A stretch of 64,000 nucleotides of DNA, taken from positions 13,844,522-13,908,521 of the forward strand of contig NC_067204.1 of assembly GCF_026262505.1 (NCBI RefSeq), in the 5' to 3' direction. This DNA comes from Trichomonas vaginalis G3 (Eukaryota; Parabasalia; Trichomonadida; Trichomonadidae). Made by a program: the position numbers and the translations under genes. This document shows positions 52,116 through 63,567 of the stretch, piece by piece (position 1 is the first letter of the stretch; each line of letters opens with the position of its first letter). The notes below the pieces were generated by a model. It searched no databases. It was not told the DNA's origin and saw only the letters and a list, made by a program, of their open reading frames with translations.

Positions 52116-54850
52116 TAAAGCTTCTTAACTTAAATCATGGAATGTCTCAAAGACAAAAGTAGCATACAGCATGTAAAGCTAAAGAAAGATAATCATAATT
52201 AATACCTTAATTTTTAATATTACGCATTTTTAGGTGCAAAATTTAAAAACATTCTAATACAATAGAGCAGTTTCCAAAAGTAGCATACAGCATGTAAAGC
52301 TAAAGAAAGATAATCATAATTAATACCTTAATTTTTAATATTACGCATTTTTAGGTGCAAAATTTAAAAACATTCTAATACAATAGAGCAGTTTCCAAAA
52401 GTAGCATACAGCATGTAAAGCTAAAGAAAGATAATCATAATTAATACCTTTAAAGTTTAAAATCTTGATTTTTTTTAAAATCAAATATTTATAACTTTAA
52501 TACATACAACTTAAACCTTATACTTGTTTTCTCTTGTGAGAAAGCAATCTTACAAAGCTAACAATCCTAAAAAATAAAGAATTAAAATTTAATAATTTAA
52601 TCTAACAAAATTTCTCTCTTTATCCTTTTGCACTCTTTATATGCAACTCAAATCCATCATATAATATTCCTATAATACTCTTGCCTCAAACAATGACGAA
52701 CAAACTGCTATTCTCATTTAATTACAGACCAAATCTATTCAAATTTCTGAATTTTTAATTTTCATTTCAATTTCAAATGGAATTAGAAGAAGAAACTATC
52801 TTTACTGTTATGGATTTTTGTAAATTTGGAGTTAAACAAGAAATACAAGCACAGTATGGATATGGTGAACGTGTCAGGAAAGAAAGATCTCAGATTTCAT
52901 TCCACTGCAAATATCCAAAATGTCCTGCACATTTTAATGTTGCAATCTTGGATCAAAATAAATACAAACTAATCAAAATAGTTGAAGAACATGATCATTC
53001 CGCCCCAAATGACAAAAGTCAATATTCGTCTGTCTTTTATCGCAAATATTTAGAACATTACTTCCAAACAGATGACAATCAAAGAGCGATAGCACAGCTA
53101 AATGCATTCAAAGATCTTGAAATTCCTCTTACAGGTCCGTCCATTCCAGAGATGTACGCTCAAAAACCACGTGCAATCAAACGATTTGCAGAGAGAATAC
53201 ATGCTCTTCAAACTAGATATTCTCCTGACGATGTTGTGTCATTGCAAATCTTTGTTCAGACAGTACAAGAAGAATCTCCAGATGATCTCATTGCATTTGA
53301 AGTCTCAGACAATAATATGTGTTTCTATTACGCGCCTTTTGAAGGCAAAGCTTATGCGCATAGTATCAAGACATTTCATATAGACAGCACCTATAAATTG
53401 TTGCGATCAAACATTCCATTGTATGCATTTACTGGCAAAATCAAAGATTTTCACATTTTCCCTTTTTTATATTTCTTTTGTCAACCAGACACTTATCAAA
53501 ACATTCAAGTTTGCGTGTGCGCCTATCTCAGATGGGTAACAATTGAGCCAGAATACATTAGCATGGACTGTGCTCCACAGATAGCTCAAGCAATAGAAGA
53601 AAGCATTCCACAAGCTCAAATACTTTGGTGCGGAGTACATGTTCTTCGTGCAATTCTTCGCAAATCAAATAAGTTTTCTTCTCAAGAAAAATTTGAACAA
53701 TTCTATAATTTGATGAAGGATTTAGTCTTCAAATTAGATGCAGAACATGAGGAAGAAGCAAATGCTGCCTATGATCAAGTTCTGGAGTTGCTCGACACAG
53801 ATCCAACAGCATCTCAATACTTTAACAGACAATGGCGTTACAACATATCAAGATGGATTGCTCGTGACAGGCGTGAAGGCGACGCAACTAACAATATTGC
53901 CGAAGCTCATTTTAGAACACTCAAACATGACTATTTTCCTGATCGAAAAAATCTCAGAATTGATGATGTTATTATAGAAATTTATACAAAAGTGATACCA
54001 TCTTTCGTTATCAAACTCAAAATTGATCAAAATCCAGCAGATGACCGTGTCATTAGGATCATGGAAAAAGCAACTAACGCAGAAATTGATGTAAAAAGAC
54101 AAAGAAAAATCGAGAGTATTTCAATGCTCAATAGATTGCTCAATGCTGTTAGTGATGACTCAATAGATCCCACTAAAATATATCCTACCTTGAAAGTATT
54201 ATTACAAAGAACTCATTTTATTTAATTTTGATTTTAATTTTAGATTAAATTATTAAATTTTAATTCTTTATTTTTTAGGATTGTTAGCTTTGTAAGATTG
54301 CTTTCTCACAAGAGAAAACAAGTATAAGGTTTAAGCTGTATGTATTAAAGTTATAAATATTTGATTTTAAAAAAAATCAAGATTTTAAACTTTAAAGGCA
54401 TTAATTATGATTATCTTTCTTTAGCTTTGCATGCTGTATGCTACTTTTGGAAACTGCTCTATTGTATTAGAATGTTTTTAAATTTTGCACCTAAAAATGC
54501 GTAATATTAAAAATTAAGGTATTAATTATGATTATCTTTCTTTAGCTTTACATGCTGTATGCTACTTTTGGAAACTGCTCTATTGTATTAGAATGTTTTT
54601 AAATTTTGCACCTAAAAATGCGTAATATTAAAAATTAAGGTATTAATTATGATTATCTTTCTTTAGCTTTACATGCTGTATGCTACTTTTGGAAACTGCT
54701 CTATTGTATTAGAATGTTTTTAAATTTTGCACCTAAAAATGCGTAATATTAAAAATTAAGGTATTAATTATGATTATCTTTCTTTAGCTTTACATGCTGT
54801 ATGCTACTTTTGTCTTTGAGACATTCCATGATTTAAGTTAAGAAGCTTTA
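52116..54850. mobile_element. Mutator-like element with long inverted repeats
   Basis: 2,735 bp. It begins TAAAGCTTCTTAACTTAAAT and ends with the inverted form. The left repeat is 52116-52605 (490 bp), the right 54240-54850 (611 bp). The 121-bp difference equals one internal tandem unit (starting at 52155, 52276 and 52397 on the left; one more on the right). It contains an intact transposase gene, so it may be autonomous. I could not find a 9-bp target duplication; the left flank is a poly-T run. Confidence 0.82.
52777..54225 (+). CDS. MULE (Mutator-like) transposase
   Basis: The protein has 482 residues and is intact. The N-terminal ~75 residues form a zinc-binding module of FLYWCH/WRKY type: FHCKYPKCPAHFNVAI with a later EEHDHSAP (C...C...H.H). 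The MULE catalytic core follows: first acid in FHIDSTYKL, second in ISMDCAPQI followed by the conserved C/H pair WCGVHVLRA, and the third acid in NNIAEAHFRTLK. Length fits the family. It lies between the two long inverted repeats and is the natural enzyme for this element. The intact frame suggests recent activity. Confidence 0.88.
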   Translation: MELEEETIFTVMDFCKFGVKQEIQAQYGYGERVRKERSQISFHCKYPKCPAHFNVAILDQNKYKLIKIVEEHDHSAPNDKSQYSSVFYRKYLEHYFQTDDNQRAIAQLNAFKDLEIPLTGPSIPEMYAQKPRAIKRFAERIHALQTRYSPDDVVSLQIFVQTVQEESPDDLIAFEVSDNNMCFYYAPFEGKAYAHSIKTFHIDSTYKLLRSNIPLYAFTGKIKDFHIFPFLYFFCQPDTYQNIQVCVCAYLRWVTIEPEYISMDCAPQIAQAIEESIPQAQILWCGVHVLRAILRKSNKFSSQEKFEQFYNLMKDLVFKLDAEHEEEANAAYDQVLELLDTDPTASQYFNRQWRYNISRWIARDRREGDATNNIAEAHFRTLKHDYFPDRKNLRIDDVIIEIYTKVIPSFVIKLKIDQNPADDRVIRIMEKATNAEIDVKRQRKIESISMLNRLLNAVSDDSIDPTKIYPTLKVLLQRTHFI

Positions 54851-56590
54851 AGGGTGCACACGAGAGGATCATGTAAACTTCAGAATTTAGAACCTTATTT
54901 TTAGGCATTATCTTGGCTACCTATTTAGGCTCGAAAAGCAAAAAATATCAAAAAATACAACTTGAGTCCATTATGACCCTTTCATGGAGGTAGTTTTTAT
55001 CCGCTAGTATTTTCCCTTTGAATCTCTTTACAATTCGAAATCAAATTCAAAACTCAGTAGAAGAAAGGAAGAATCGACTTACTACGGCTGTAATACGAAT
55101 AAATACATATATTTAATTATTTTTATTTACATAATAATTGTTTGAAGCTCATATTCCATCAAATTTTTAAATAAAAACATTAAAATGTTGAAAATGTTCA
55201 TATATTTTAATAGGGTTTTGGCACTTTATTGAGGAATTACTACATACATAGTCGAACTGAACTTGATATTTTGAAATTTAAATTATTTATCAAAATTAAA
55301 ATTTAACTTGAAATTTATAATTATTTAGTCATATTTTGCATAATTCTAAGTAGATTTTGTAAAAAATCAAGAAAGAAAAATTTTAACGTGCTTTATTTTT
55401 TCTTTTTTATAATAATACATATTATTATATAATTAACATATTCATAATGTTTCACACTTTCAAAAATATAATCCTCCTCCTCGCAAATAAACGTACATAC
55501 GGGTGGCCTCTTTTTTCAAAAAATTAAAATTTGAAATTTTTGGCTCAAATATTAGAGATTTTTTCAACCTTCAACGATATATGTTGTCTATATCAGACCT
55601 CCTTTCTTTTTGATACTTAACATTGTTCCTAAATCTTAGCCGTTAAGGCTGTTCTGAAAATATTTTTTTTTTCGAAAAAATTCGAAAAAAATTCTTAAAA
55701 TTCAAAAATCCCTTAATTCCTGAGGATTTTGGAAAAAAGTTTTTACATGAACATGTGTATATTATATGAAGTATATTGATAAGGTAAAAATCAAATTTTA
55801 TTGCATATTCATCGAGAAAATAAACTAACGAATCCCTCAAAATTGAGAGGGTAATCCTCCTCCTCTCAAATAAACGTACATACGGGTGCACCCTTAAAAA
55901 AAATGCAAAAAAAATGTAATAAAATAAAAAAATTTTTAGTATCGATAATCTGAAATATGTTGTTTACTTAAGCCGCTCGCTTCGCTCGCGGCTTAGTTTC
56001 GTAATTTCGTACAATCTTTTTTCGAATCTATTCTTTTTGTCAGCCGCGAGCGAAGCGAGTGGCTTAGTTTGGTAATTTCATACAATATTTTTCGAATTTG
56101 TTCTTTTTGTCAACCGCGAGCGAAGCGAGTGGCTTTTATTTTTTAAAATTTTTTTCTTTCTTACTTTTTTTCCCCCTTACTTACAATTTTGATAGTAACT
56201 TACCAAATCTCTCTATCATATAATAATAAATTAATCCATTTTTTGTTTCAAATCTGACACTTTACATTTCTGACATGTAAATATGTCACTTTTCACTTCA
56301 CCTCACTGGGCAAGTTTGTGCCCCCCTCAAAAATTTGAATTAATGCTCTCCTGCTATTTTTTTTCTCTCTGTTACCATTTAGGCGCACATATATAGTTAC
56401 TATATTTCAAACTTTGAAGTCTCTATGAAAGCTAATTGTAGAGTTATACAAGCATCTAGATTTTTTTAAAATGTATTATTAGATTATCTAAAAAAGTTTT
56501 CTAAACTAAGGTGGTGATCCCTTAAAATTATTTTAAATATAAATAATACATTTTATTATGATGTGAGGAGTTCCTCTAGTGTTACATTTG
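54851..56590. other. Non-coding repeat-bearing DNA
   Basis: No gene is supported. A ~40-bp segment (AATAAACGTACATACGGGTG with its CTCCTCC leader) occurs twice, near 55468-55506 and 55852-55889. TAAGGGTGCAC at 54849 is inverted at about 55886-55896, perhaps the ends of a ~1-kb element, but flanking bases are not duplicated. Three GC-rich palindromes lie at 55971-56135. Confidence 0.5.
55971..56135. repeat. Three GC-rich hairpins with GCGAAGCG core
   Basis: GCCGCTCGCTTCGCTCGCGG at 55972 and its inverted relatives near 56043 and 56113 (CCGCGAGCGAAGCGAGTGGC), about 70 bp apart. Each can fold into a near-perfect stem in very AT-rich surroundings. Function unknown. Confidence 0.7.
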
Positions 56591-56913
56591 ACTTTTATCG
56601 ATCAAAGAATCTGGAATAGGCGGATCTACAATTACAAATCGACCTCCGACATCGCTTTCTTCTTTAATGAACTCAAACTGTGTTTCAACGTTTATTTTGA
56701 TTGACATAGAGAGGGAATAAATTTCTTTGAGTTGACAATCTTCAAGAATCTCCTTCTGACATTGAAGAACTCAATGAAAGACATGAATGGAGAGTACAAT
56801 CCGAGAATTGCAAAAATTATTATTAACATTTTCCTCAAAAAGTTTAATAAAGCAGCAGTAGACTCCGAAACAACAACTTTTATGGGTATTCTGTAATCGA
56901 TGTTGTCATACAA
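56591..56913 (-). pseudogene. C-terminal remnant of a membrane protein gene
   Basis: Minus-strand coding-like sequence. The upper part has a hydrophobic span (KMLIIIFAILGLYSPFMSFI). The lower part reads to a natural-looking end (GGRFVIVDPPIPDSLIDKSQ). A frame switch near 56715 separates them, and the upstream part of the gene is absent. The family is not identified; I treat it as a truncated gene fragment. Confidence 0.45.
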
Positions 56914-57313
56914 CTATTGTCAGAATCTGACGTTTGGCCTCTCCAATTGAGACAAATTTTGGTTTGTTACGTAAGACATTAAACCAAGCAGGGCATACTA
57001 TATTTAGTAATATTTTGTATTCAAAATATTGCTTTGCATTATATAATCAGTCAAATGATTTGAAGGACTAATCAAGCTTGTATGTATTTGGCTAAAATAG
57101 TTAATCATTAGTGAAGTTAATTTAAAATTCTTGATCAAAATACAGCCTTGACAATGCTTTGGTAAAAAATGCAAATTCCGATATTCATTTCAGTTTCAAA
57201 ATTGAGTAAATATATTTGATATACAAAACATTATTGATATTTCAGTTTTCAGATACTTTAAGCTTCAAATTTGAGTAAATTCTAAGATTTGAGCAAAATT
57301 TTAACAATAAAAA
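56914..57313. other. Intergenic, no gene seen
   Basis: AT-rich DNA ending in the 7-bp target duplication ATAAAAA (57307-57313) of element D. Confidence 0.5.
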
Positions 57314-57564
57314 TAAGGATGTCAATTCGGAAAATAGTTTTAACTTTAGGAAAATATAAATTTAGAGTAGGTGCCAAAAGTGCTTACTCTTAAACAACCG
57401 TCGGATTTCCGGGTGAAATCGTGACACACTTTCGTCTTTCGTAGGCAGTGGTGTTGTTACAAAAGGTAACTTCGAATGTAGCGTGAAATCTGCAAAAAAA
57501 ATTCTGAAATTTGAATTGAGAACACAAAAAAATAGTTTACGTCAATAAAAAAGAGAAAAATGAA

Positions 57565-57640
57565 GCCAATGTATCTCGAACCTAGGACTTAGAAAAGCAA
57601 TTCCACTCTTTATACCATTACACTACATGCATCTCTCACC
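57565..57640 (-). pseudogene. tRNA-like remnant (possibly Lys-TTT-like)
   Basis: On the minus strand a D-loop-like TAGTGTAATGGTA, a central arm with TTTT in its loop, and a T-arm-like GGTTCGAGA occur in the right order and spacing for a tRNA. The acceptor and T stems do not pair properly. It is degenerate at best and lies in element D. Confidence 0.3.
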
Positions 57641-57812
57641 TCAGTGAATGAGATCAACTATATGATAACTTTTTCCCCATTATATTCTTGTGGAAAAGTG
57701 ACAAATAGCAACTTTGACCCTCTCTCTATAAATTTATATTTGGAAAATATAAAAATAAGATGCGCGAGGTTCGAACTTTTGATAAAAATGTTTCTACAAA
57801 TAATTTTATAGA

Positions 57813-59067
57813 TATAATGTTGTAAACAGAAATTCATCAAAAGTAACACCTCAGAAAAGCTAAAATATTGAATTTTTGGAACTTTTGATAGAGCACGTTT
57901 TTAAATATTAATTAAAGTAAATGTATATTTTGTAAAGATTCTTTTTAATAAAAAAATAAAATTTTGAAGAAGACCACAAAATCTTCTGAAAAATAATATC
58001 ACATAAACTCATATTATTTTCTAATATATAACTATTTTATATAAAAATCAAATTCAATGATCTTAAAAGCGAAGGATAAACCTCAAAATTTACGAATATA
58101 ATGAGTGGGAATATAATGCTTATCTATCATAAAACCATATGAAATATCAATTTTTGCTTTACGCCTAATTTTTAACGACAATTAGCAAAAATGTTAAATG
58201 TTAACACTCAGTCCATTTGAATATGAAAAATAAAATTGACTTTGATTAAATGTTTTTATTTATCATGCAATTCTTCTTGCGACCAAAGATTTGAATAAAA
58301 GTTCAAAAAAATAAGATAGCTTAAAAAATAATATACGGTAGTGTTTACTAATAGATGAATAGTATATAAATTCTATTAAAATGGATTTGATCCAAAAAAA
58401 TATAAAACCAAAAATAATTGTTATAATTTAAATGAAGAAGTAATTTAAAACGATTTTATTTATGATCAAATTTTATATATTTTTTTGGATCAAATCCATT
58501 TTAATAGAATTTATATACTATTCATCTATTAGTAAACACTACCGTATATTATTTTTTAAGCTATCTTATTTTTTGAACTTTTATTCAAATCTTTGGTCGC
58601 AAGAAGAATTGCATGATAAATAAAAACATTTAATCAAAGTCAATTTTATTTTTCATATTCAAATGGACTGAGTGTTAACATTTAACATTTTTTGCTAATT
58701 GTCGTTAAAAATTAGGCGTAAAGCAAAAATTGATATTTCATATGGTTTTATGATAGATAAGCATTATATTCCCACTCATTATATTCGTAAATTTTGAGGT
58801 TTATCCTTCGCTTTTAAGATCATTGAATTTGATTTTTATATAAAATAGTTATATATTAGAAAATAATATGAGTTTATGTGATATTATTTTTCAGAAGATT
58901 TTGTGGTCTTCTTCAAAATTTTATTTTTTTATTAAAAAGAATCTTTACAAAATATACATTTACTTTAATTAATATTTAAAAACGTGCTCTATCAAAAGTT
59001 CCAAAAATTCAATATTTTAGCTTTTCTGAGGTGTTACTTTTGATGAATTTCTGTTTACAACATTATA
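57813..59067. repeat. Large palindrome, ~595-bp arms around a ~63-bp spacer
   Basis: The left arm 57813-58407 and right arm 58471-59067 are near-perfect inverted copies (only small indels, such as TATA against TATATA at the inner end). It lies wholly inside element D. Transcripts would fold into long double-stranded RNA. No open frame of interest is in the arms. Confidence 0.85.
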
Positions 59068-59090
59068 ACAATACACTGATACCAAGTCTT

Positions 59091-59249
59091 CTGCCTAATC
59101 ATATAACCAGAGAATCCGGCAGGAACATTTTTTAACGTTCTCTTTGCTAAACTATAGTCACCATCGTTAGGATCTACAAAGTCAGTCTTGATGTAGTTCA
59201 TAAAAATGAAGAATTCCTTTGAATCAATGAAAATATTCAAAAAGCACAT
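59091..59249 (-). pseudogene. Possible captured gene fragment in element D
   Basis: Minus-strand reading FMNYIKTDFVDPNDGDYSLA and following residues has the composition of real protein, unlike its surroundings. It starts at MCFLNIF near 59249 and fades at the palindrome edge. No family is recognised. Confidence 0.3.
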
Positions 59250-59817
59250 TCTATATTTACGTTTATTTTATATTTTATTTTTCAATATTGTTTGTGATCG
59301 ACTAAATATTAAAAATGATATTTTTCTCACTCAGAAATAATTTCCAATAGAATTTTCTTTCTCACAAAAATTTTTATACAACTATATCAGAAACAGTGAA
59401 TGTAATAAAAATTTAAAGTTTTCTTTTCTCATGAAAATTTTTTTTCCTCATATAGAATATCATTTTACTCGGCATGATGTACCGAGTCTGTTTTTGCAAT
59501 TTTGTATTTTCTTCTTTCCAAATTTATTTTTTCCAAAACCGTGTTTTTATTCAAATTTTCAATAGTTTATATATTTTCTCAAACCGTCTTAGATTTTCTC
59601 ACTTTTTGGGGATTTTCTCTCAAAATATACAAAAATAGTAATATCAATACATGTGTCTAATATACTTTAAAACCCTCGTGACAAAATTCAAAAACGAAGA
59701 GATCTTCTTTCCGAATTTTTTTCAAAATCAAATAAATGAGATAAAAAAGTACGTTTGGAAAATTCATTTTTACCATTTTAGGAATTTTCTCACTTTTCTT
59801 CCAAATTGACATCCTTA

Positions 59818-60157
59818 ATAAAAAGCAAAAGCATATATAAAATAGTAATAATATCTAACGAAAAAGCCTTGACCATATGATAATAGAAATTTGGCAGAAA
59901 AATTTGAATTCAATTTAAGTTTCAGAACCAATCACGAACAATCGATTAAAATATTTCAAAGAGTATTATTCTGTAATTCCGGTTTTATATTGTGAACGGA
60001 TATTTTTGAAAGCATTGAAAAAGTTTTTCGTGATTTTTTTCGTTTTCTCAATATTAAATTTTTATTATTCTCCCATAGTAGAATTAAAATTTTTCTAAAA
60101 TTTAAGATATTCAATTTTTGAAATCAATTGTGTTCGTTAACAAAATTCTCAAAAAAA
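59818..60157. other. Intergenic upstream region, no feature seen
   Basis: AT-rich DNA between element D and the metacaspase-like gene. No element seen beyond the target duplication at its left edge. Confidence 0.45.
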
Positions 60158-60897
60158 ATGAACGAAGAGATTATGAAGCTACAAGACGAATTAGAAGAAA
60201 TAAGTCACAGCTTATCGCAACAAGATATATCCGAAGTTATTGATAATGAAAGACGAATATGTTTTATTTGCTGCAATTCTTATACAAAGCCAGAATTTCA
60301 TTTAGGATCTGCTCCAATTAACGATTCAATCACGGTCGCATTACTACATCATGCCAAAGGTTATAAAAATATTCATCTACTCAATCCAAGCCCACAAAAA
60401 TTCATGTCAATTTTTGATAAACTCTTACAAATGAAATTAGAAAAGCTTACGATATTTATTGCGGTCATGGAAGTAAAATTGGCAATGAAAGTGTCCTCAT
60501 TTTCGATAATGGCTGCATAAAAGGTTCCCAAATTCTGGATCATTTCCGTGCTTACAGCCTTGATTCATGCCAAAAAAACAATTATTGCTGATTGCTGCAA
60601 CGCTGAGTCAATTTGGGCCGGCGAAAATCTTCCAAAAAATACAATAATTTTGTGTTCTTCTATTGGTGATACACCTTCCAAACAAGCTAAAGTTTTGGAA
60701 GAGATCATGGACTATTTACACTATTCTTTTGGAGAGCTTTCCGCAAGAATCCAAATTTCTCCATCAAAGAAATTGTTCAAAATGTAAATACTTATTTGGC
60801 AAAGTTTGACCAGAAGATCATGTGCACATCTACACCGTCAAACCTTGTCGACTTTTCCATGTTCGATGGAAAGAAGCGAATTATTAACAATGCATAA
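60158..60897 (+). pseudogene. Metacaspase-like (peptidase C14) gene, frameshifted
   Basis: It starts MNEEIMKLQDELEEISHSLS. The first 100 codons are open and include ICFICCNSYTKPEFHLGSAP. The catalytic His block (CGHGSKIGNE) lies in a second frame at ~60460-60490, the catalytic Cys block (IIADCCNAES) in a third at ~60580-60605, and the C-terminal part (NVNTYLAKFDQKIM) in another ending near 60897. At least three indels (near 60455, 60585 and 60750) separate them. The family comprises cysteine peptidases with a His-Cys dyad. Both dyad residues are still encoded, but no single frame joins them. Confidence 0.75.
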
Positions 60898-61318
60898 GAA
60901 TTATTATTTATTGTTTTGTTTTATTATAAATTATATTATTCTATCCGGTAATTTAGGCTCTAATTTTTTTCTGATCCAATTCATCATCTTCTTATTAACA
61001 TTATTAACATTCATATATGCATTAAATTAATGGAAATAAGTTAGACTTTATATTTATGTTAGAAAAGCAGCTTGTTGGACGTTGCTCGTTAAATTCTTTT
61101 CTCCATCATTCTATTCTATGGATAAGCAAGCGCAAATCTATCTGTATATGGAAAATAACAACGAATGGTTTAACTGTAGCTTCCGTTTCGGAATCTTTTA
61201 AAAATCTTTGCTATTTAGAGCATCATAACTTTTATATTGGATGATAAAATTCGAAATATTTTCCATAGACTTATATGAAAATAATATATAGTTAATGTTT
61301 TAATTAAATAATAATAAA
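60898..61318. other. Intergenic between convergent broken genes
   Basis: A 62-codon plus frame at 61056-61244 exists, but shows no recognisable domain and I do not call it. Otherwise AT-rich. Confidence 0.4.
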
Positions 61319-63567
61319 TTAACAATTATTTAACCTCAAAGAAAGGTTTTTGATCTGGTAAGCATCAGCCAATCTTTGCCTGATCATATTAGGATCAGGT
61401 GCTGGTACCGGCGGAATCCTTATCTTCGATCTTGGATCAATATAAATCTGAGGAGAGCTTGGTAACGATCCAGACTGTTGAGGAACACCAGGAAGAGGCA
61501 TCTGAGGCTCGGGGTTGTTGAGCTTGGTTTTCATTTCCTTCCTCTTCTCCTTCGTCTTCCTCTTCTTCTCGTAATATTCTTCCTCTTCCTCGTCTTCTTC
61601 CTCCTCTTCCTCTTCATCCTGATCGACTGTTAAGAACTTTGGCCTGCATTCCGATGGAATTGCGATCTTTGGGTTTCCTTGTCGAACAATTTCCATCAAA
61701 TCGAGAAGTAGCGGGTCCTTGATCTTATATTTATCATCGAAGAACGTAATGGAAAGGTTAACACCTCTTCTTGCGAAAGATTTGTAAAATTTATTCAAAG
61801 CATCGCCTTCTGTAATGCCATTGCCTACAGCTTTGACGGTAACGACTGCTCTGTTGTGCATTAATGCGTCCGATAAGCTGTCAAGGATCGCAGGAGGGAA
61901 TCCTTGGTTTGATAAATCAATATGAGACAAAGAACGATTGGTTTTGAGGGCAACAATGATATATTTGACATGATCAAGTAATATCTTGCTCTCCGAGCCA
62001 GCGCAAAATAGATATCTTAAACGTTTTGTGAAGGCAATATATCTATAAACGTTTTCAAGCACTTTTTCACCTTGGTTTATGCATCCATTGATAGATAACC
62101 ATGCAATACGGCATTCCGATAAGTAATCAACGAGATCTGGGAAGAGTGGGTTGTTATCCCAATTAAATTCTGTCAATTTTTCGGTTGAGAAGTTATCGAG
62201 GTTTTGTTTGAACTCATCCCATTTATTATCTTCGACTTTCGTGTTCGCTAGTTCCAAACGAAGCTTCTGCGATGCGGTTTGATGATCTGTTATGACAAGG
62301 AATTGCTACGAGGGCGGAAGCGTTCCATGTGTTATTGGAAAGGTCTATTGACTCAAGATTAGGTGGAAGAAGTAAGTCTTCAGGTACAGATTTCTTAGTT
62401 ATATTATTTTGAAGCTCTAATCTTCTCAGTTTGATATTTCTCTTAGTTGACAGTAATTGGAATACATCGGCAACTTCAACTTCGCATGAATTCAACGCTA
62501 ACTCTGTTAAATTAGGGAAATTGAAAATCGGAGCGTAATTAATACTCATTTTGCTGAAATTCAAGATCTCTATGTCCTCAAATTTGTTTGCATTTGACTC
62601 AAACTGCTTGTTGAACTCATGGTTTGCGGATTGGTCGAGAAATGGATTTTCTAATTTGTAAGAAGTCAGGAAAGGAACGTGTGCGAGGTCCAAAAGATAT
62701 TTAACATCTAATCTTTCTGTTTTAGAGTTAATTAATTGGATACTATTGATGCGCGCTTACCATCCATTTTTTCTTCTTTTAATGCAGATATAACTTTCCT
62801 TATATCTTCATTAACGGTATCTCTTGATACCAATGTTGTAATATTTGACGAATTCTTAAGGAATTTGGCAACATCTTTCCATTTTGGATTTTGAAACAGA
62901 GGAATTTCTATAGTATCGATATTTGTGACGTTAATTGACTCAAGAAGGATAATTAATCCTTTGTTTAATAATGCAACGAGAGAATCAAAGTTAAAAGAGT
63001 GGCCTAAAAGTTGTAGTTCTGAAGATAGCCAGAAATCTCATGATTAGGCTTTTCATCACGAAGATAAGTGAGGAATTTGTAACGCTTAATCGGAGCATTA
63101 TCAGGCTTCTTCATTCTTAATAATGGAGTGATTTGAGGGAGTTCTTCAGTTGGAAGGATGGTAAATATAGCTTCGAACAATTTCTTAAAAGCATCATCCA
63201 TCTCTGGACCACTAATGAGATGCTCTTCTGACTCATATTTTATTCGTAAGATTTTATCGTTTGTAAGTTCTATTTCTTTAACATCTTGGTGAGTAAAGTA
63301 CTTATACTGTGCAACTTTACCAAAAGCTTTGGATTTAAATATCTGTATATCGAAATCTGTCATCAATAAAATGCATTTCGAGCCTTTTTTGATATTTCCT
63401 TCATCAGACATCGTGACATGATTGATATAGAACGGTTTGCATGCTTTTTCTCGATACATGCCACCTATCGATATCTTAGCTTTTTCATCAATCATTTTTT
63501 CAAGAGATCCAATGTAAAGCTTTTTTTTCTCGGAATTTTTCACCGTCCCTTTGAAAATGAATTGCAA
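61319..63567 (-). pseudogene. CARMIL-like PH-LRR protein gene, frameshifted
   Basis: Coding sequence covers the whole interval on the minus strand but in several frames. The N-terminal 187 residues (63004-63567, MQFIFKGTVKNSEKKKLY) fit a PH-like domain. Leucine-rich repeats follow (PNLTELALNSCEVE, PNLESIDLSNN, RSLSHIDLSNQGFPP). The end is an acidic run (~61560-61620), a lysine-rich stretch and a proline-rich tail (LPGVPQQSGSLPSS). This PH-LRR-proline order is that of CARMIL-type actin regulators, which bind capping protein; the capping-protein motif itself was not identified. Breaks lie near 63005, 62750 and 62300. Likely a pseudogene unless these are sequencing errors. Confidence 0.6.

Larger units (their letters stand above)
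57314..59817. mobile_element. TIR element D (2,504 bp, 7-bp target duplication)
   Basis: It begins TAAGGATGTCAATTCGGAAA and ends with the inverted form TTCCAAATTGACATCCTTA, as element C. It is flanked by ATAAAAA (57307-57313 and 59818-59824). The right ~270 bp matches C closely. Internally it has a large palindrome (57813-59067), a tRNA-like remnant and a possible captured gene fragment (59091-59249). No transposase is present, so it would need one in trans. Confidence 0.82.

Noticed and set aside
61056-61244. 62-codon plus frame
   Set aside because: No domain, no conserved pattern; at most a fragment of something decayed.
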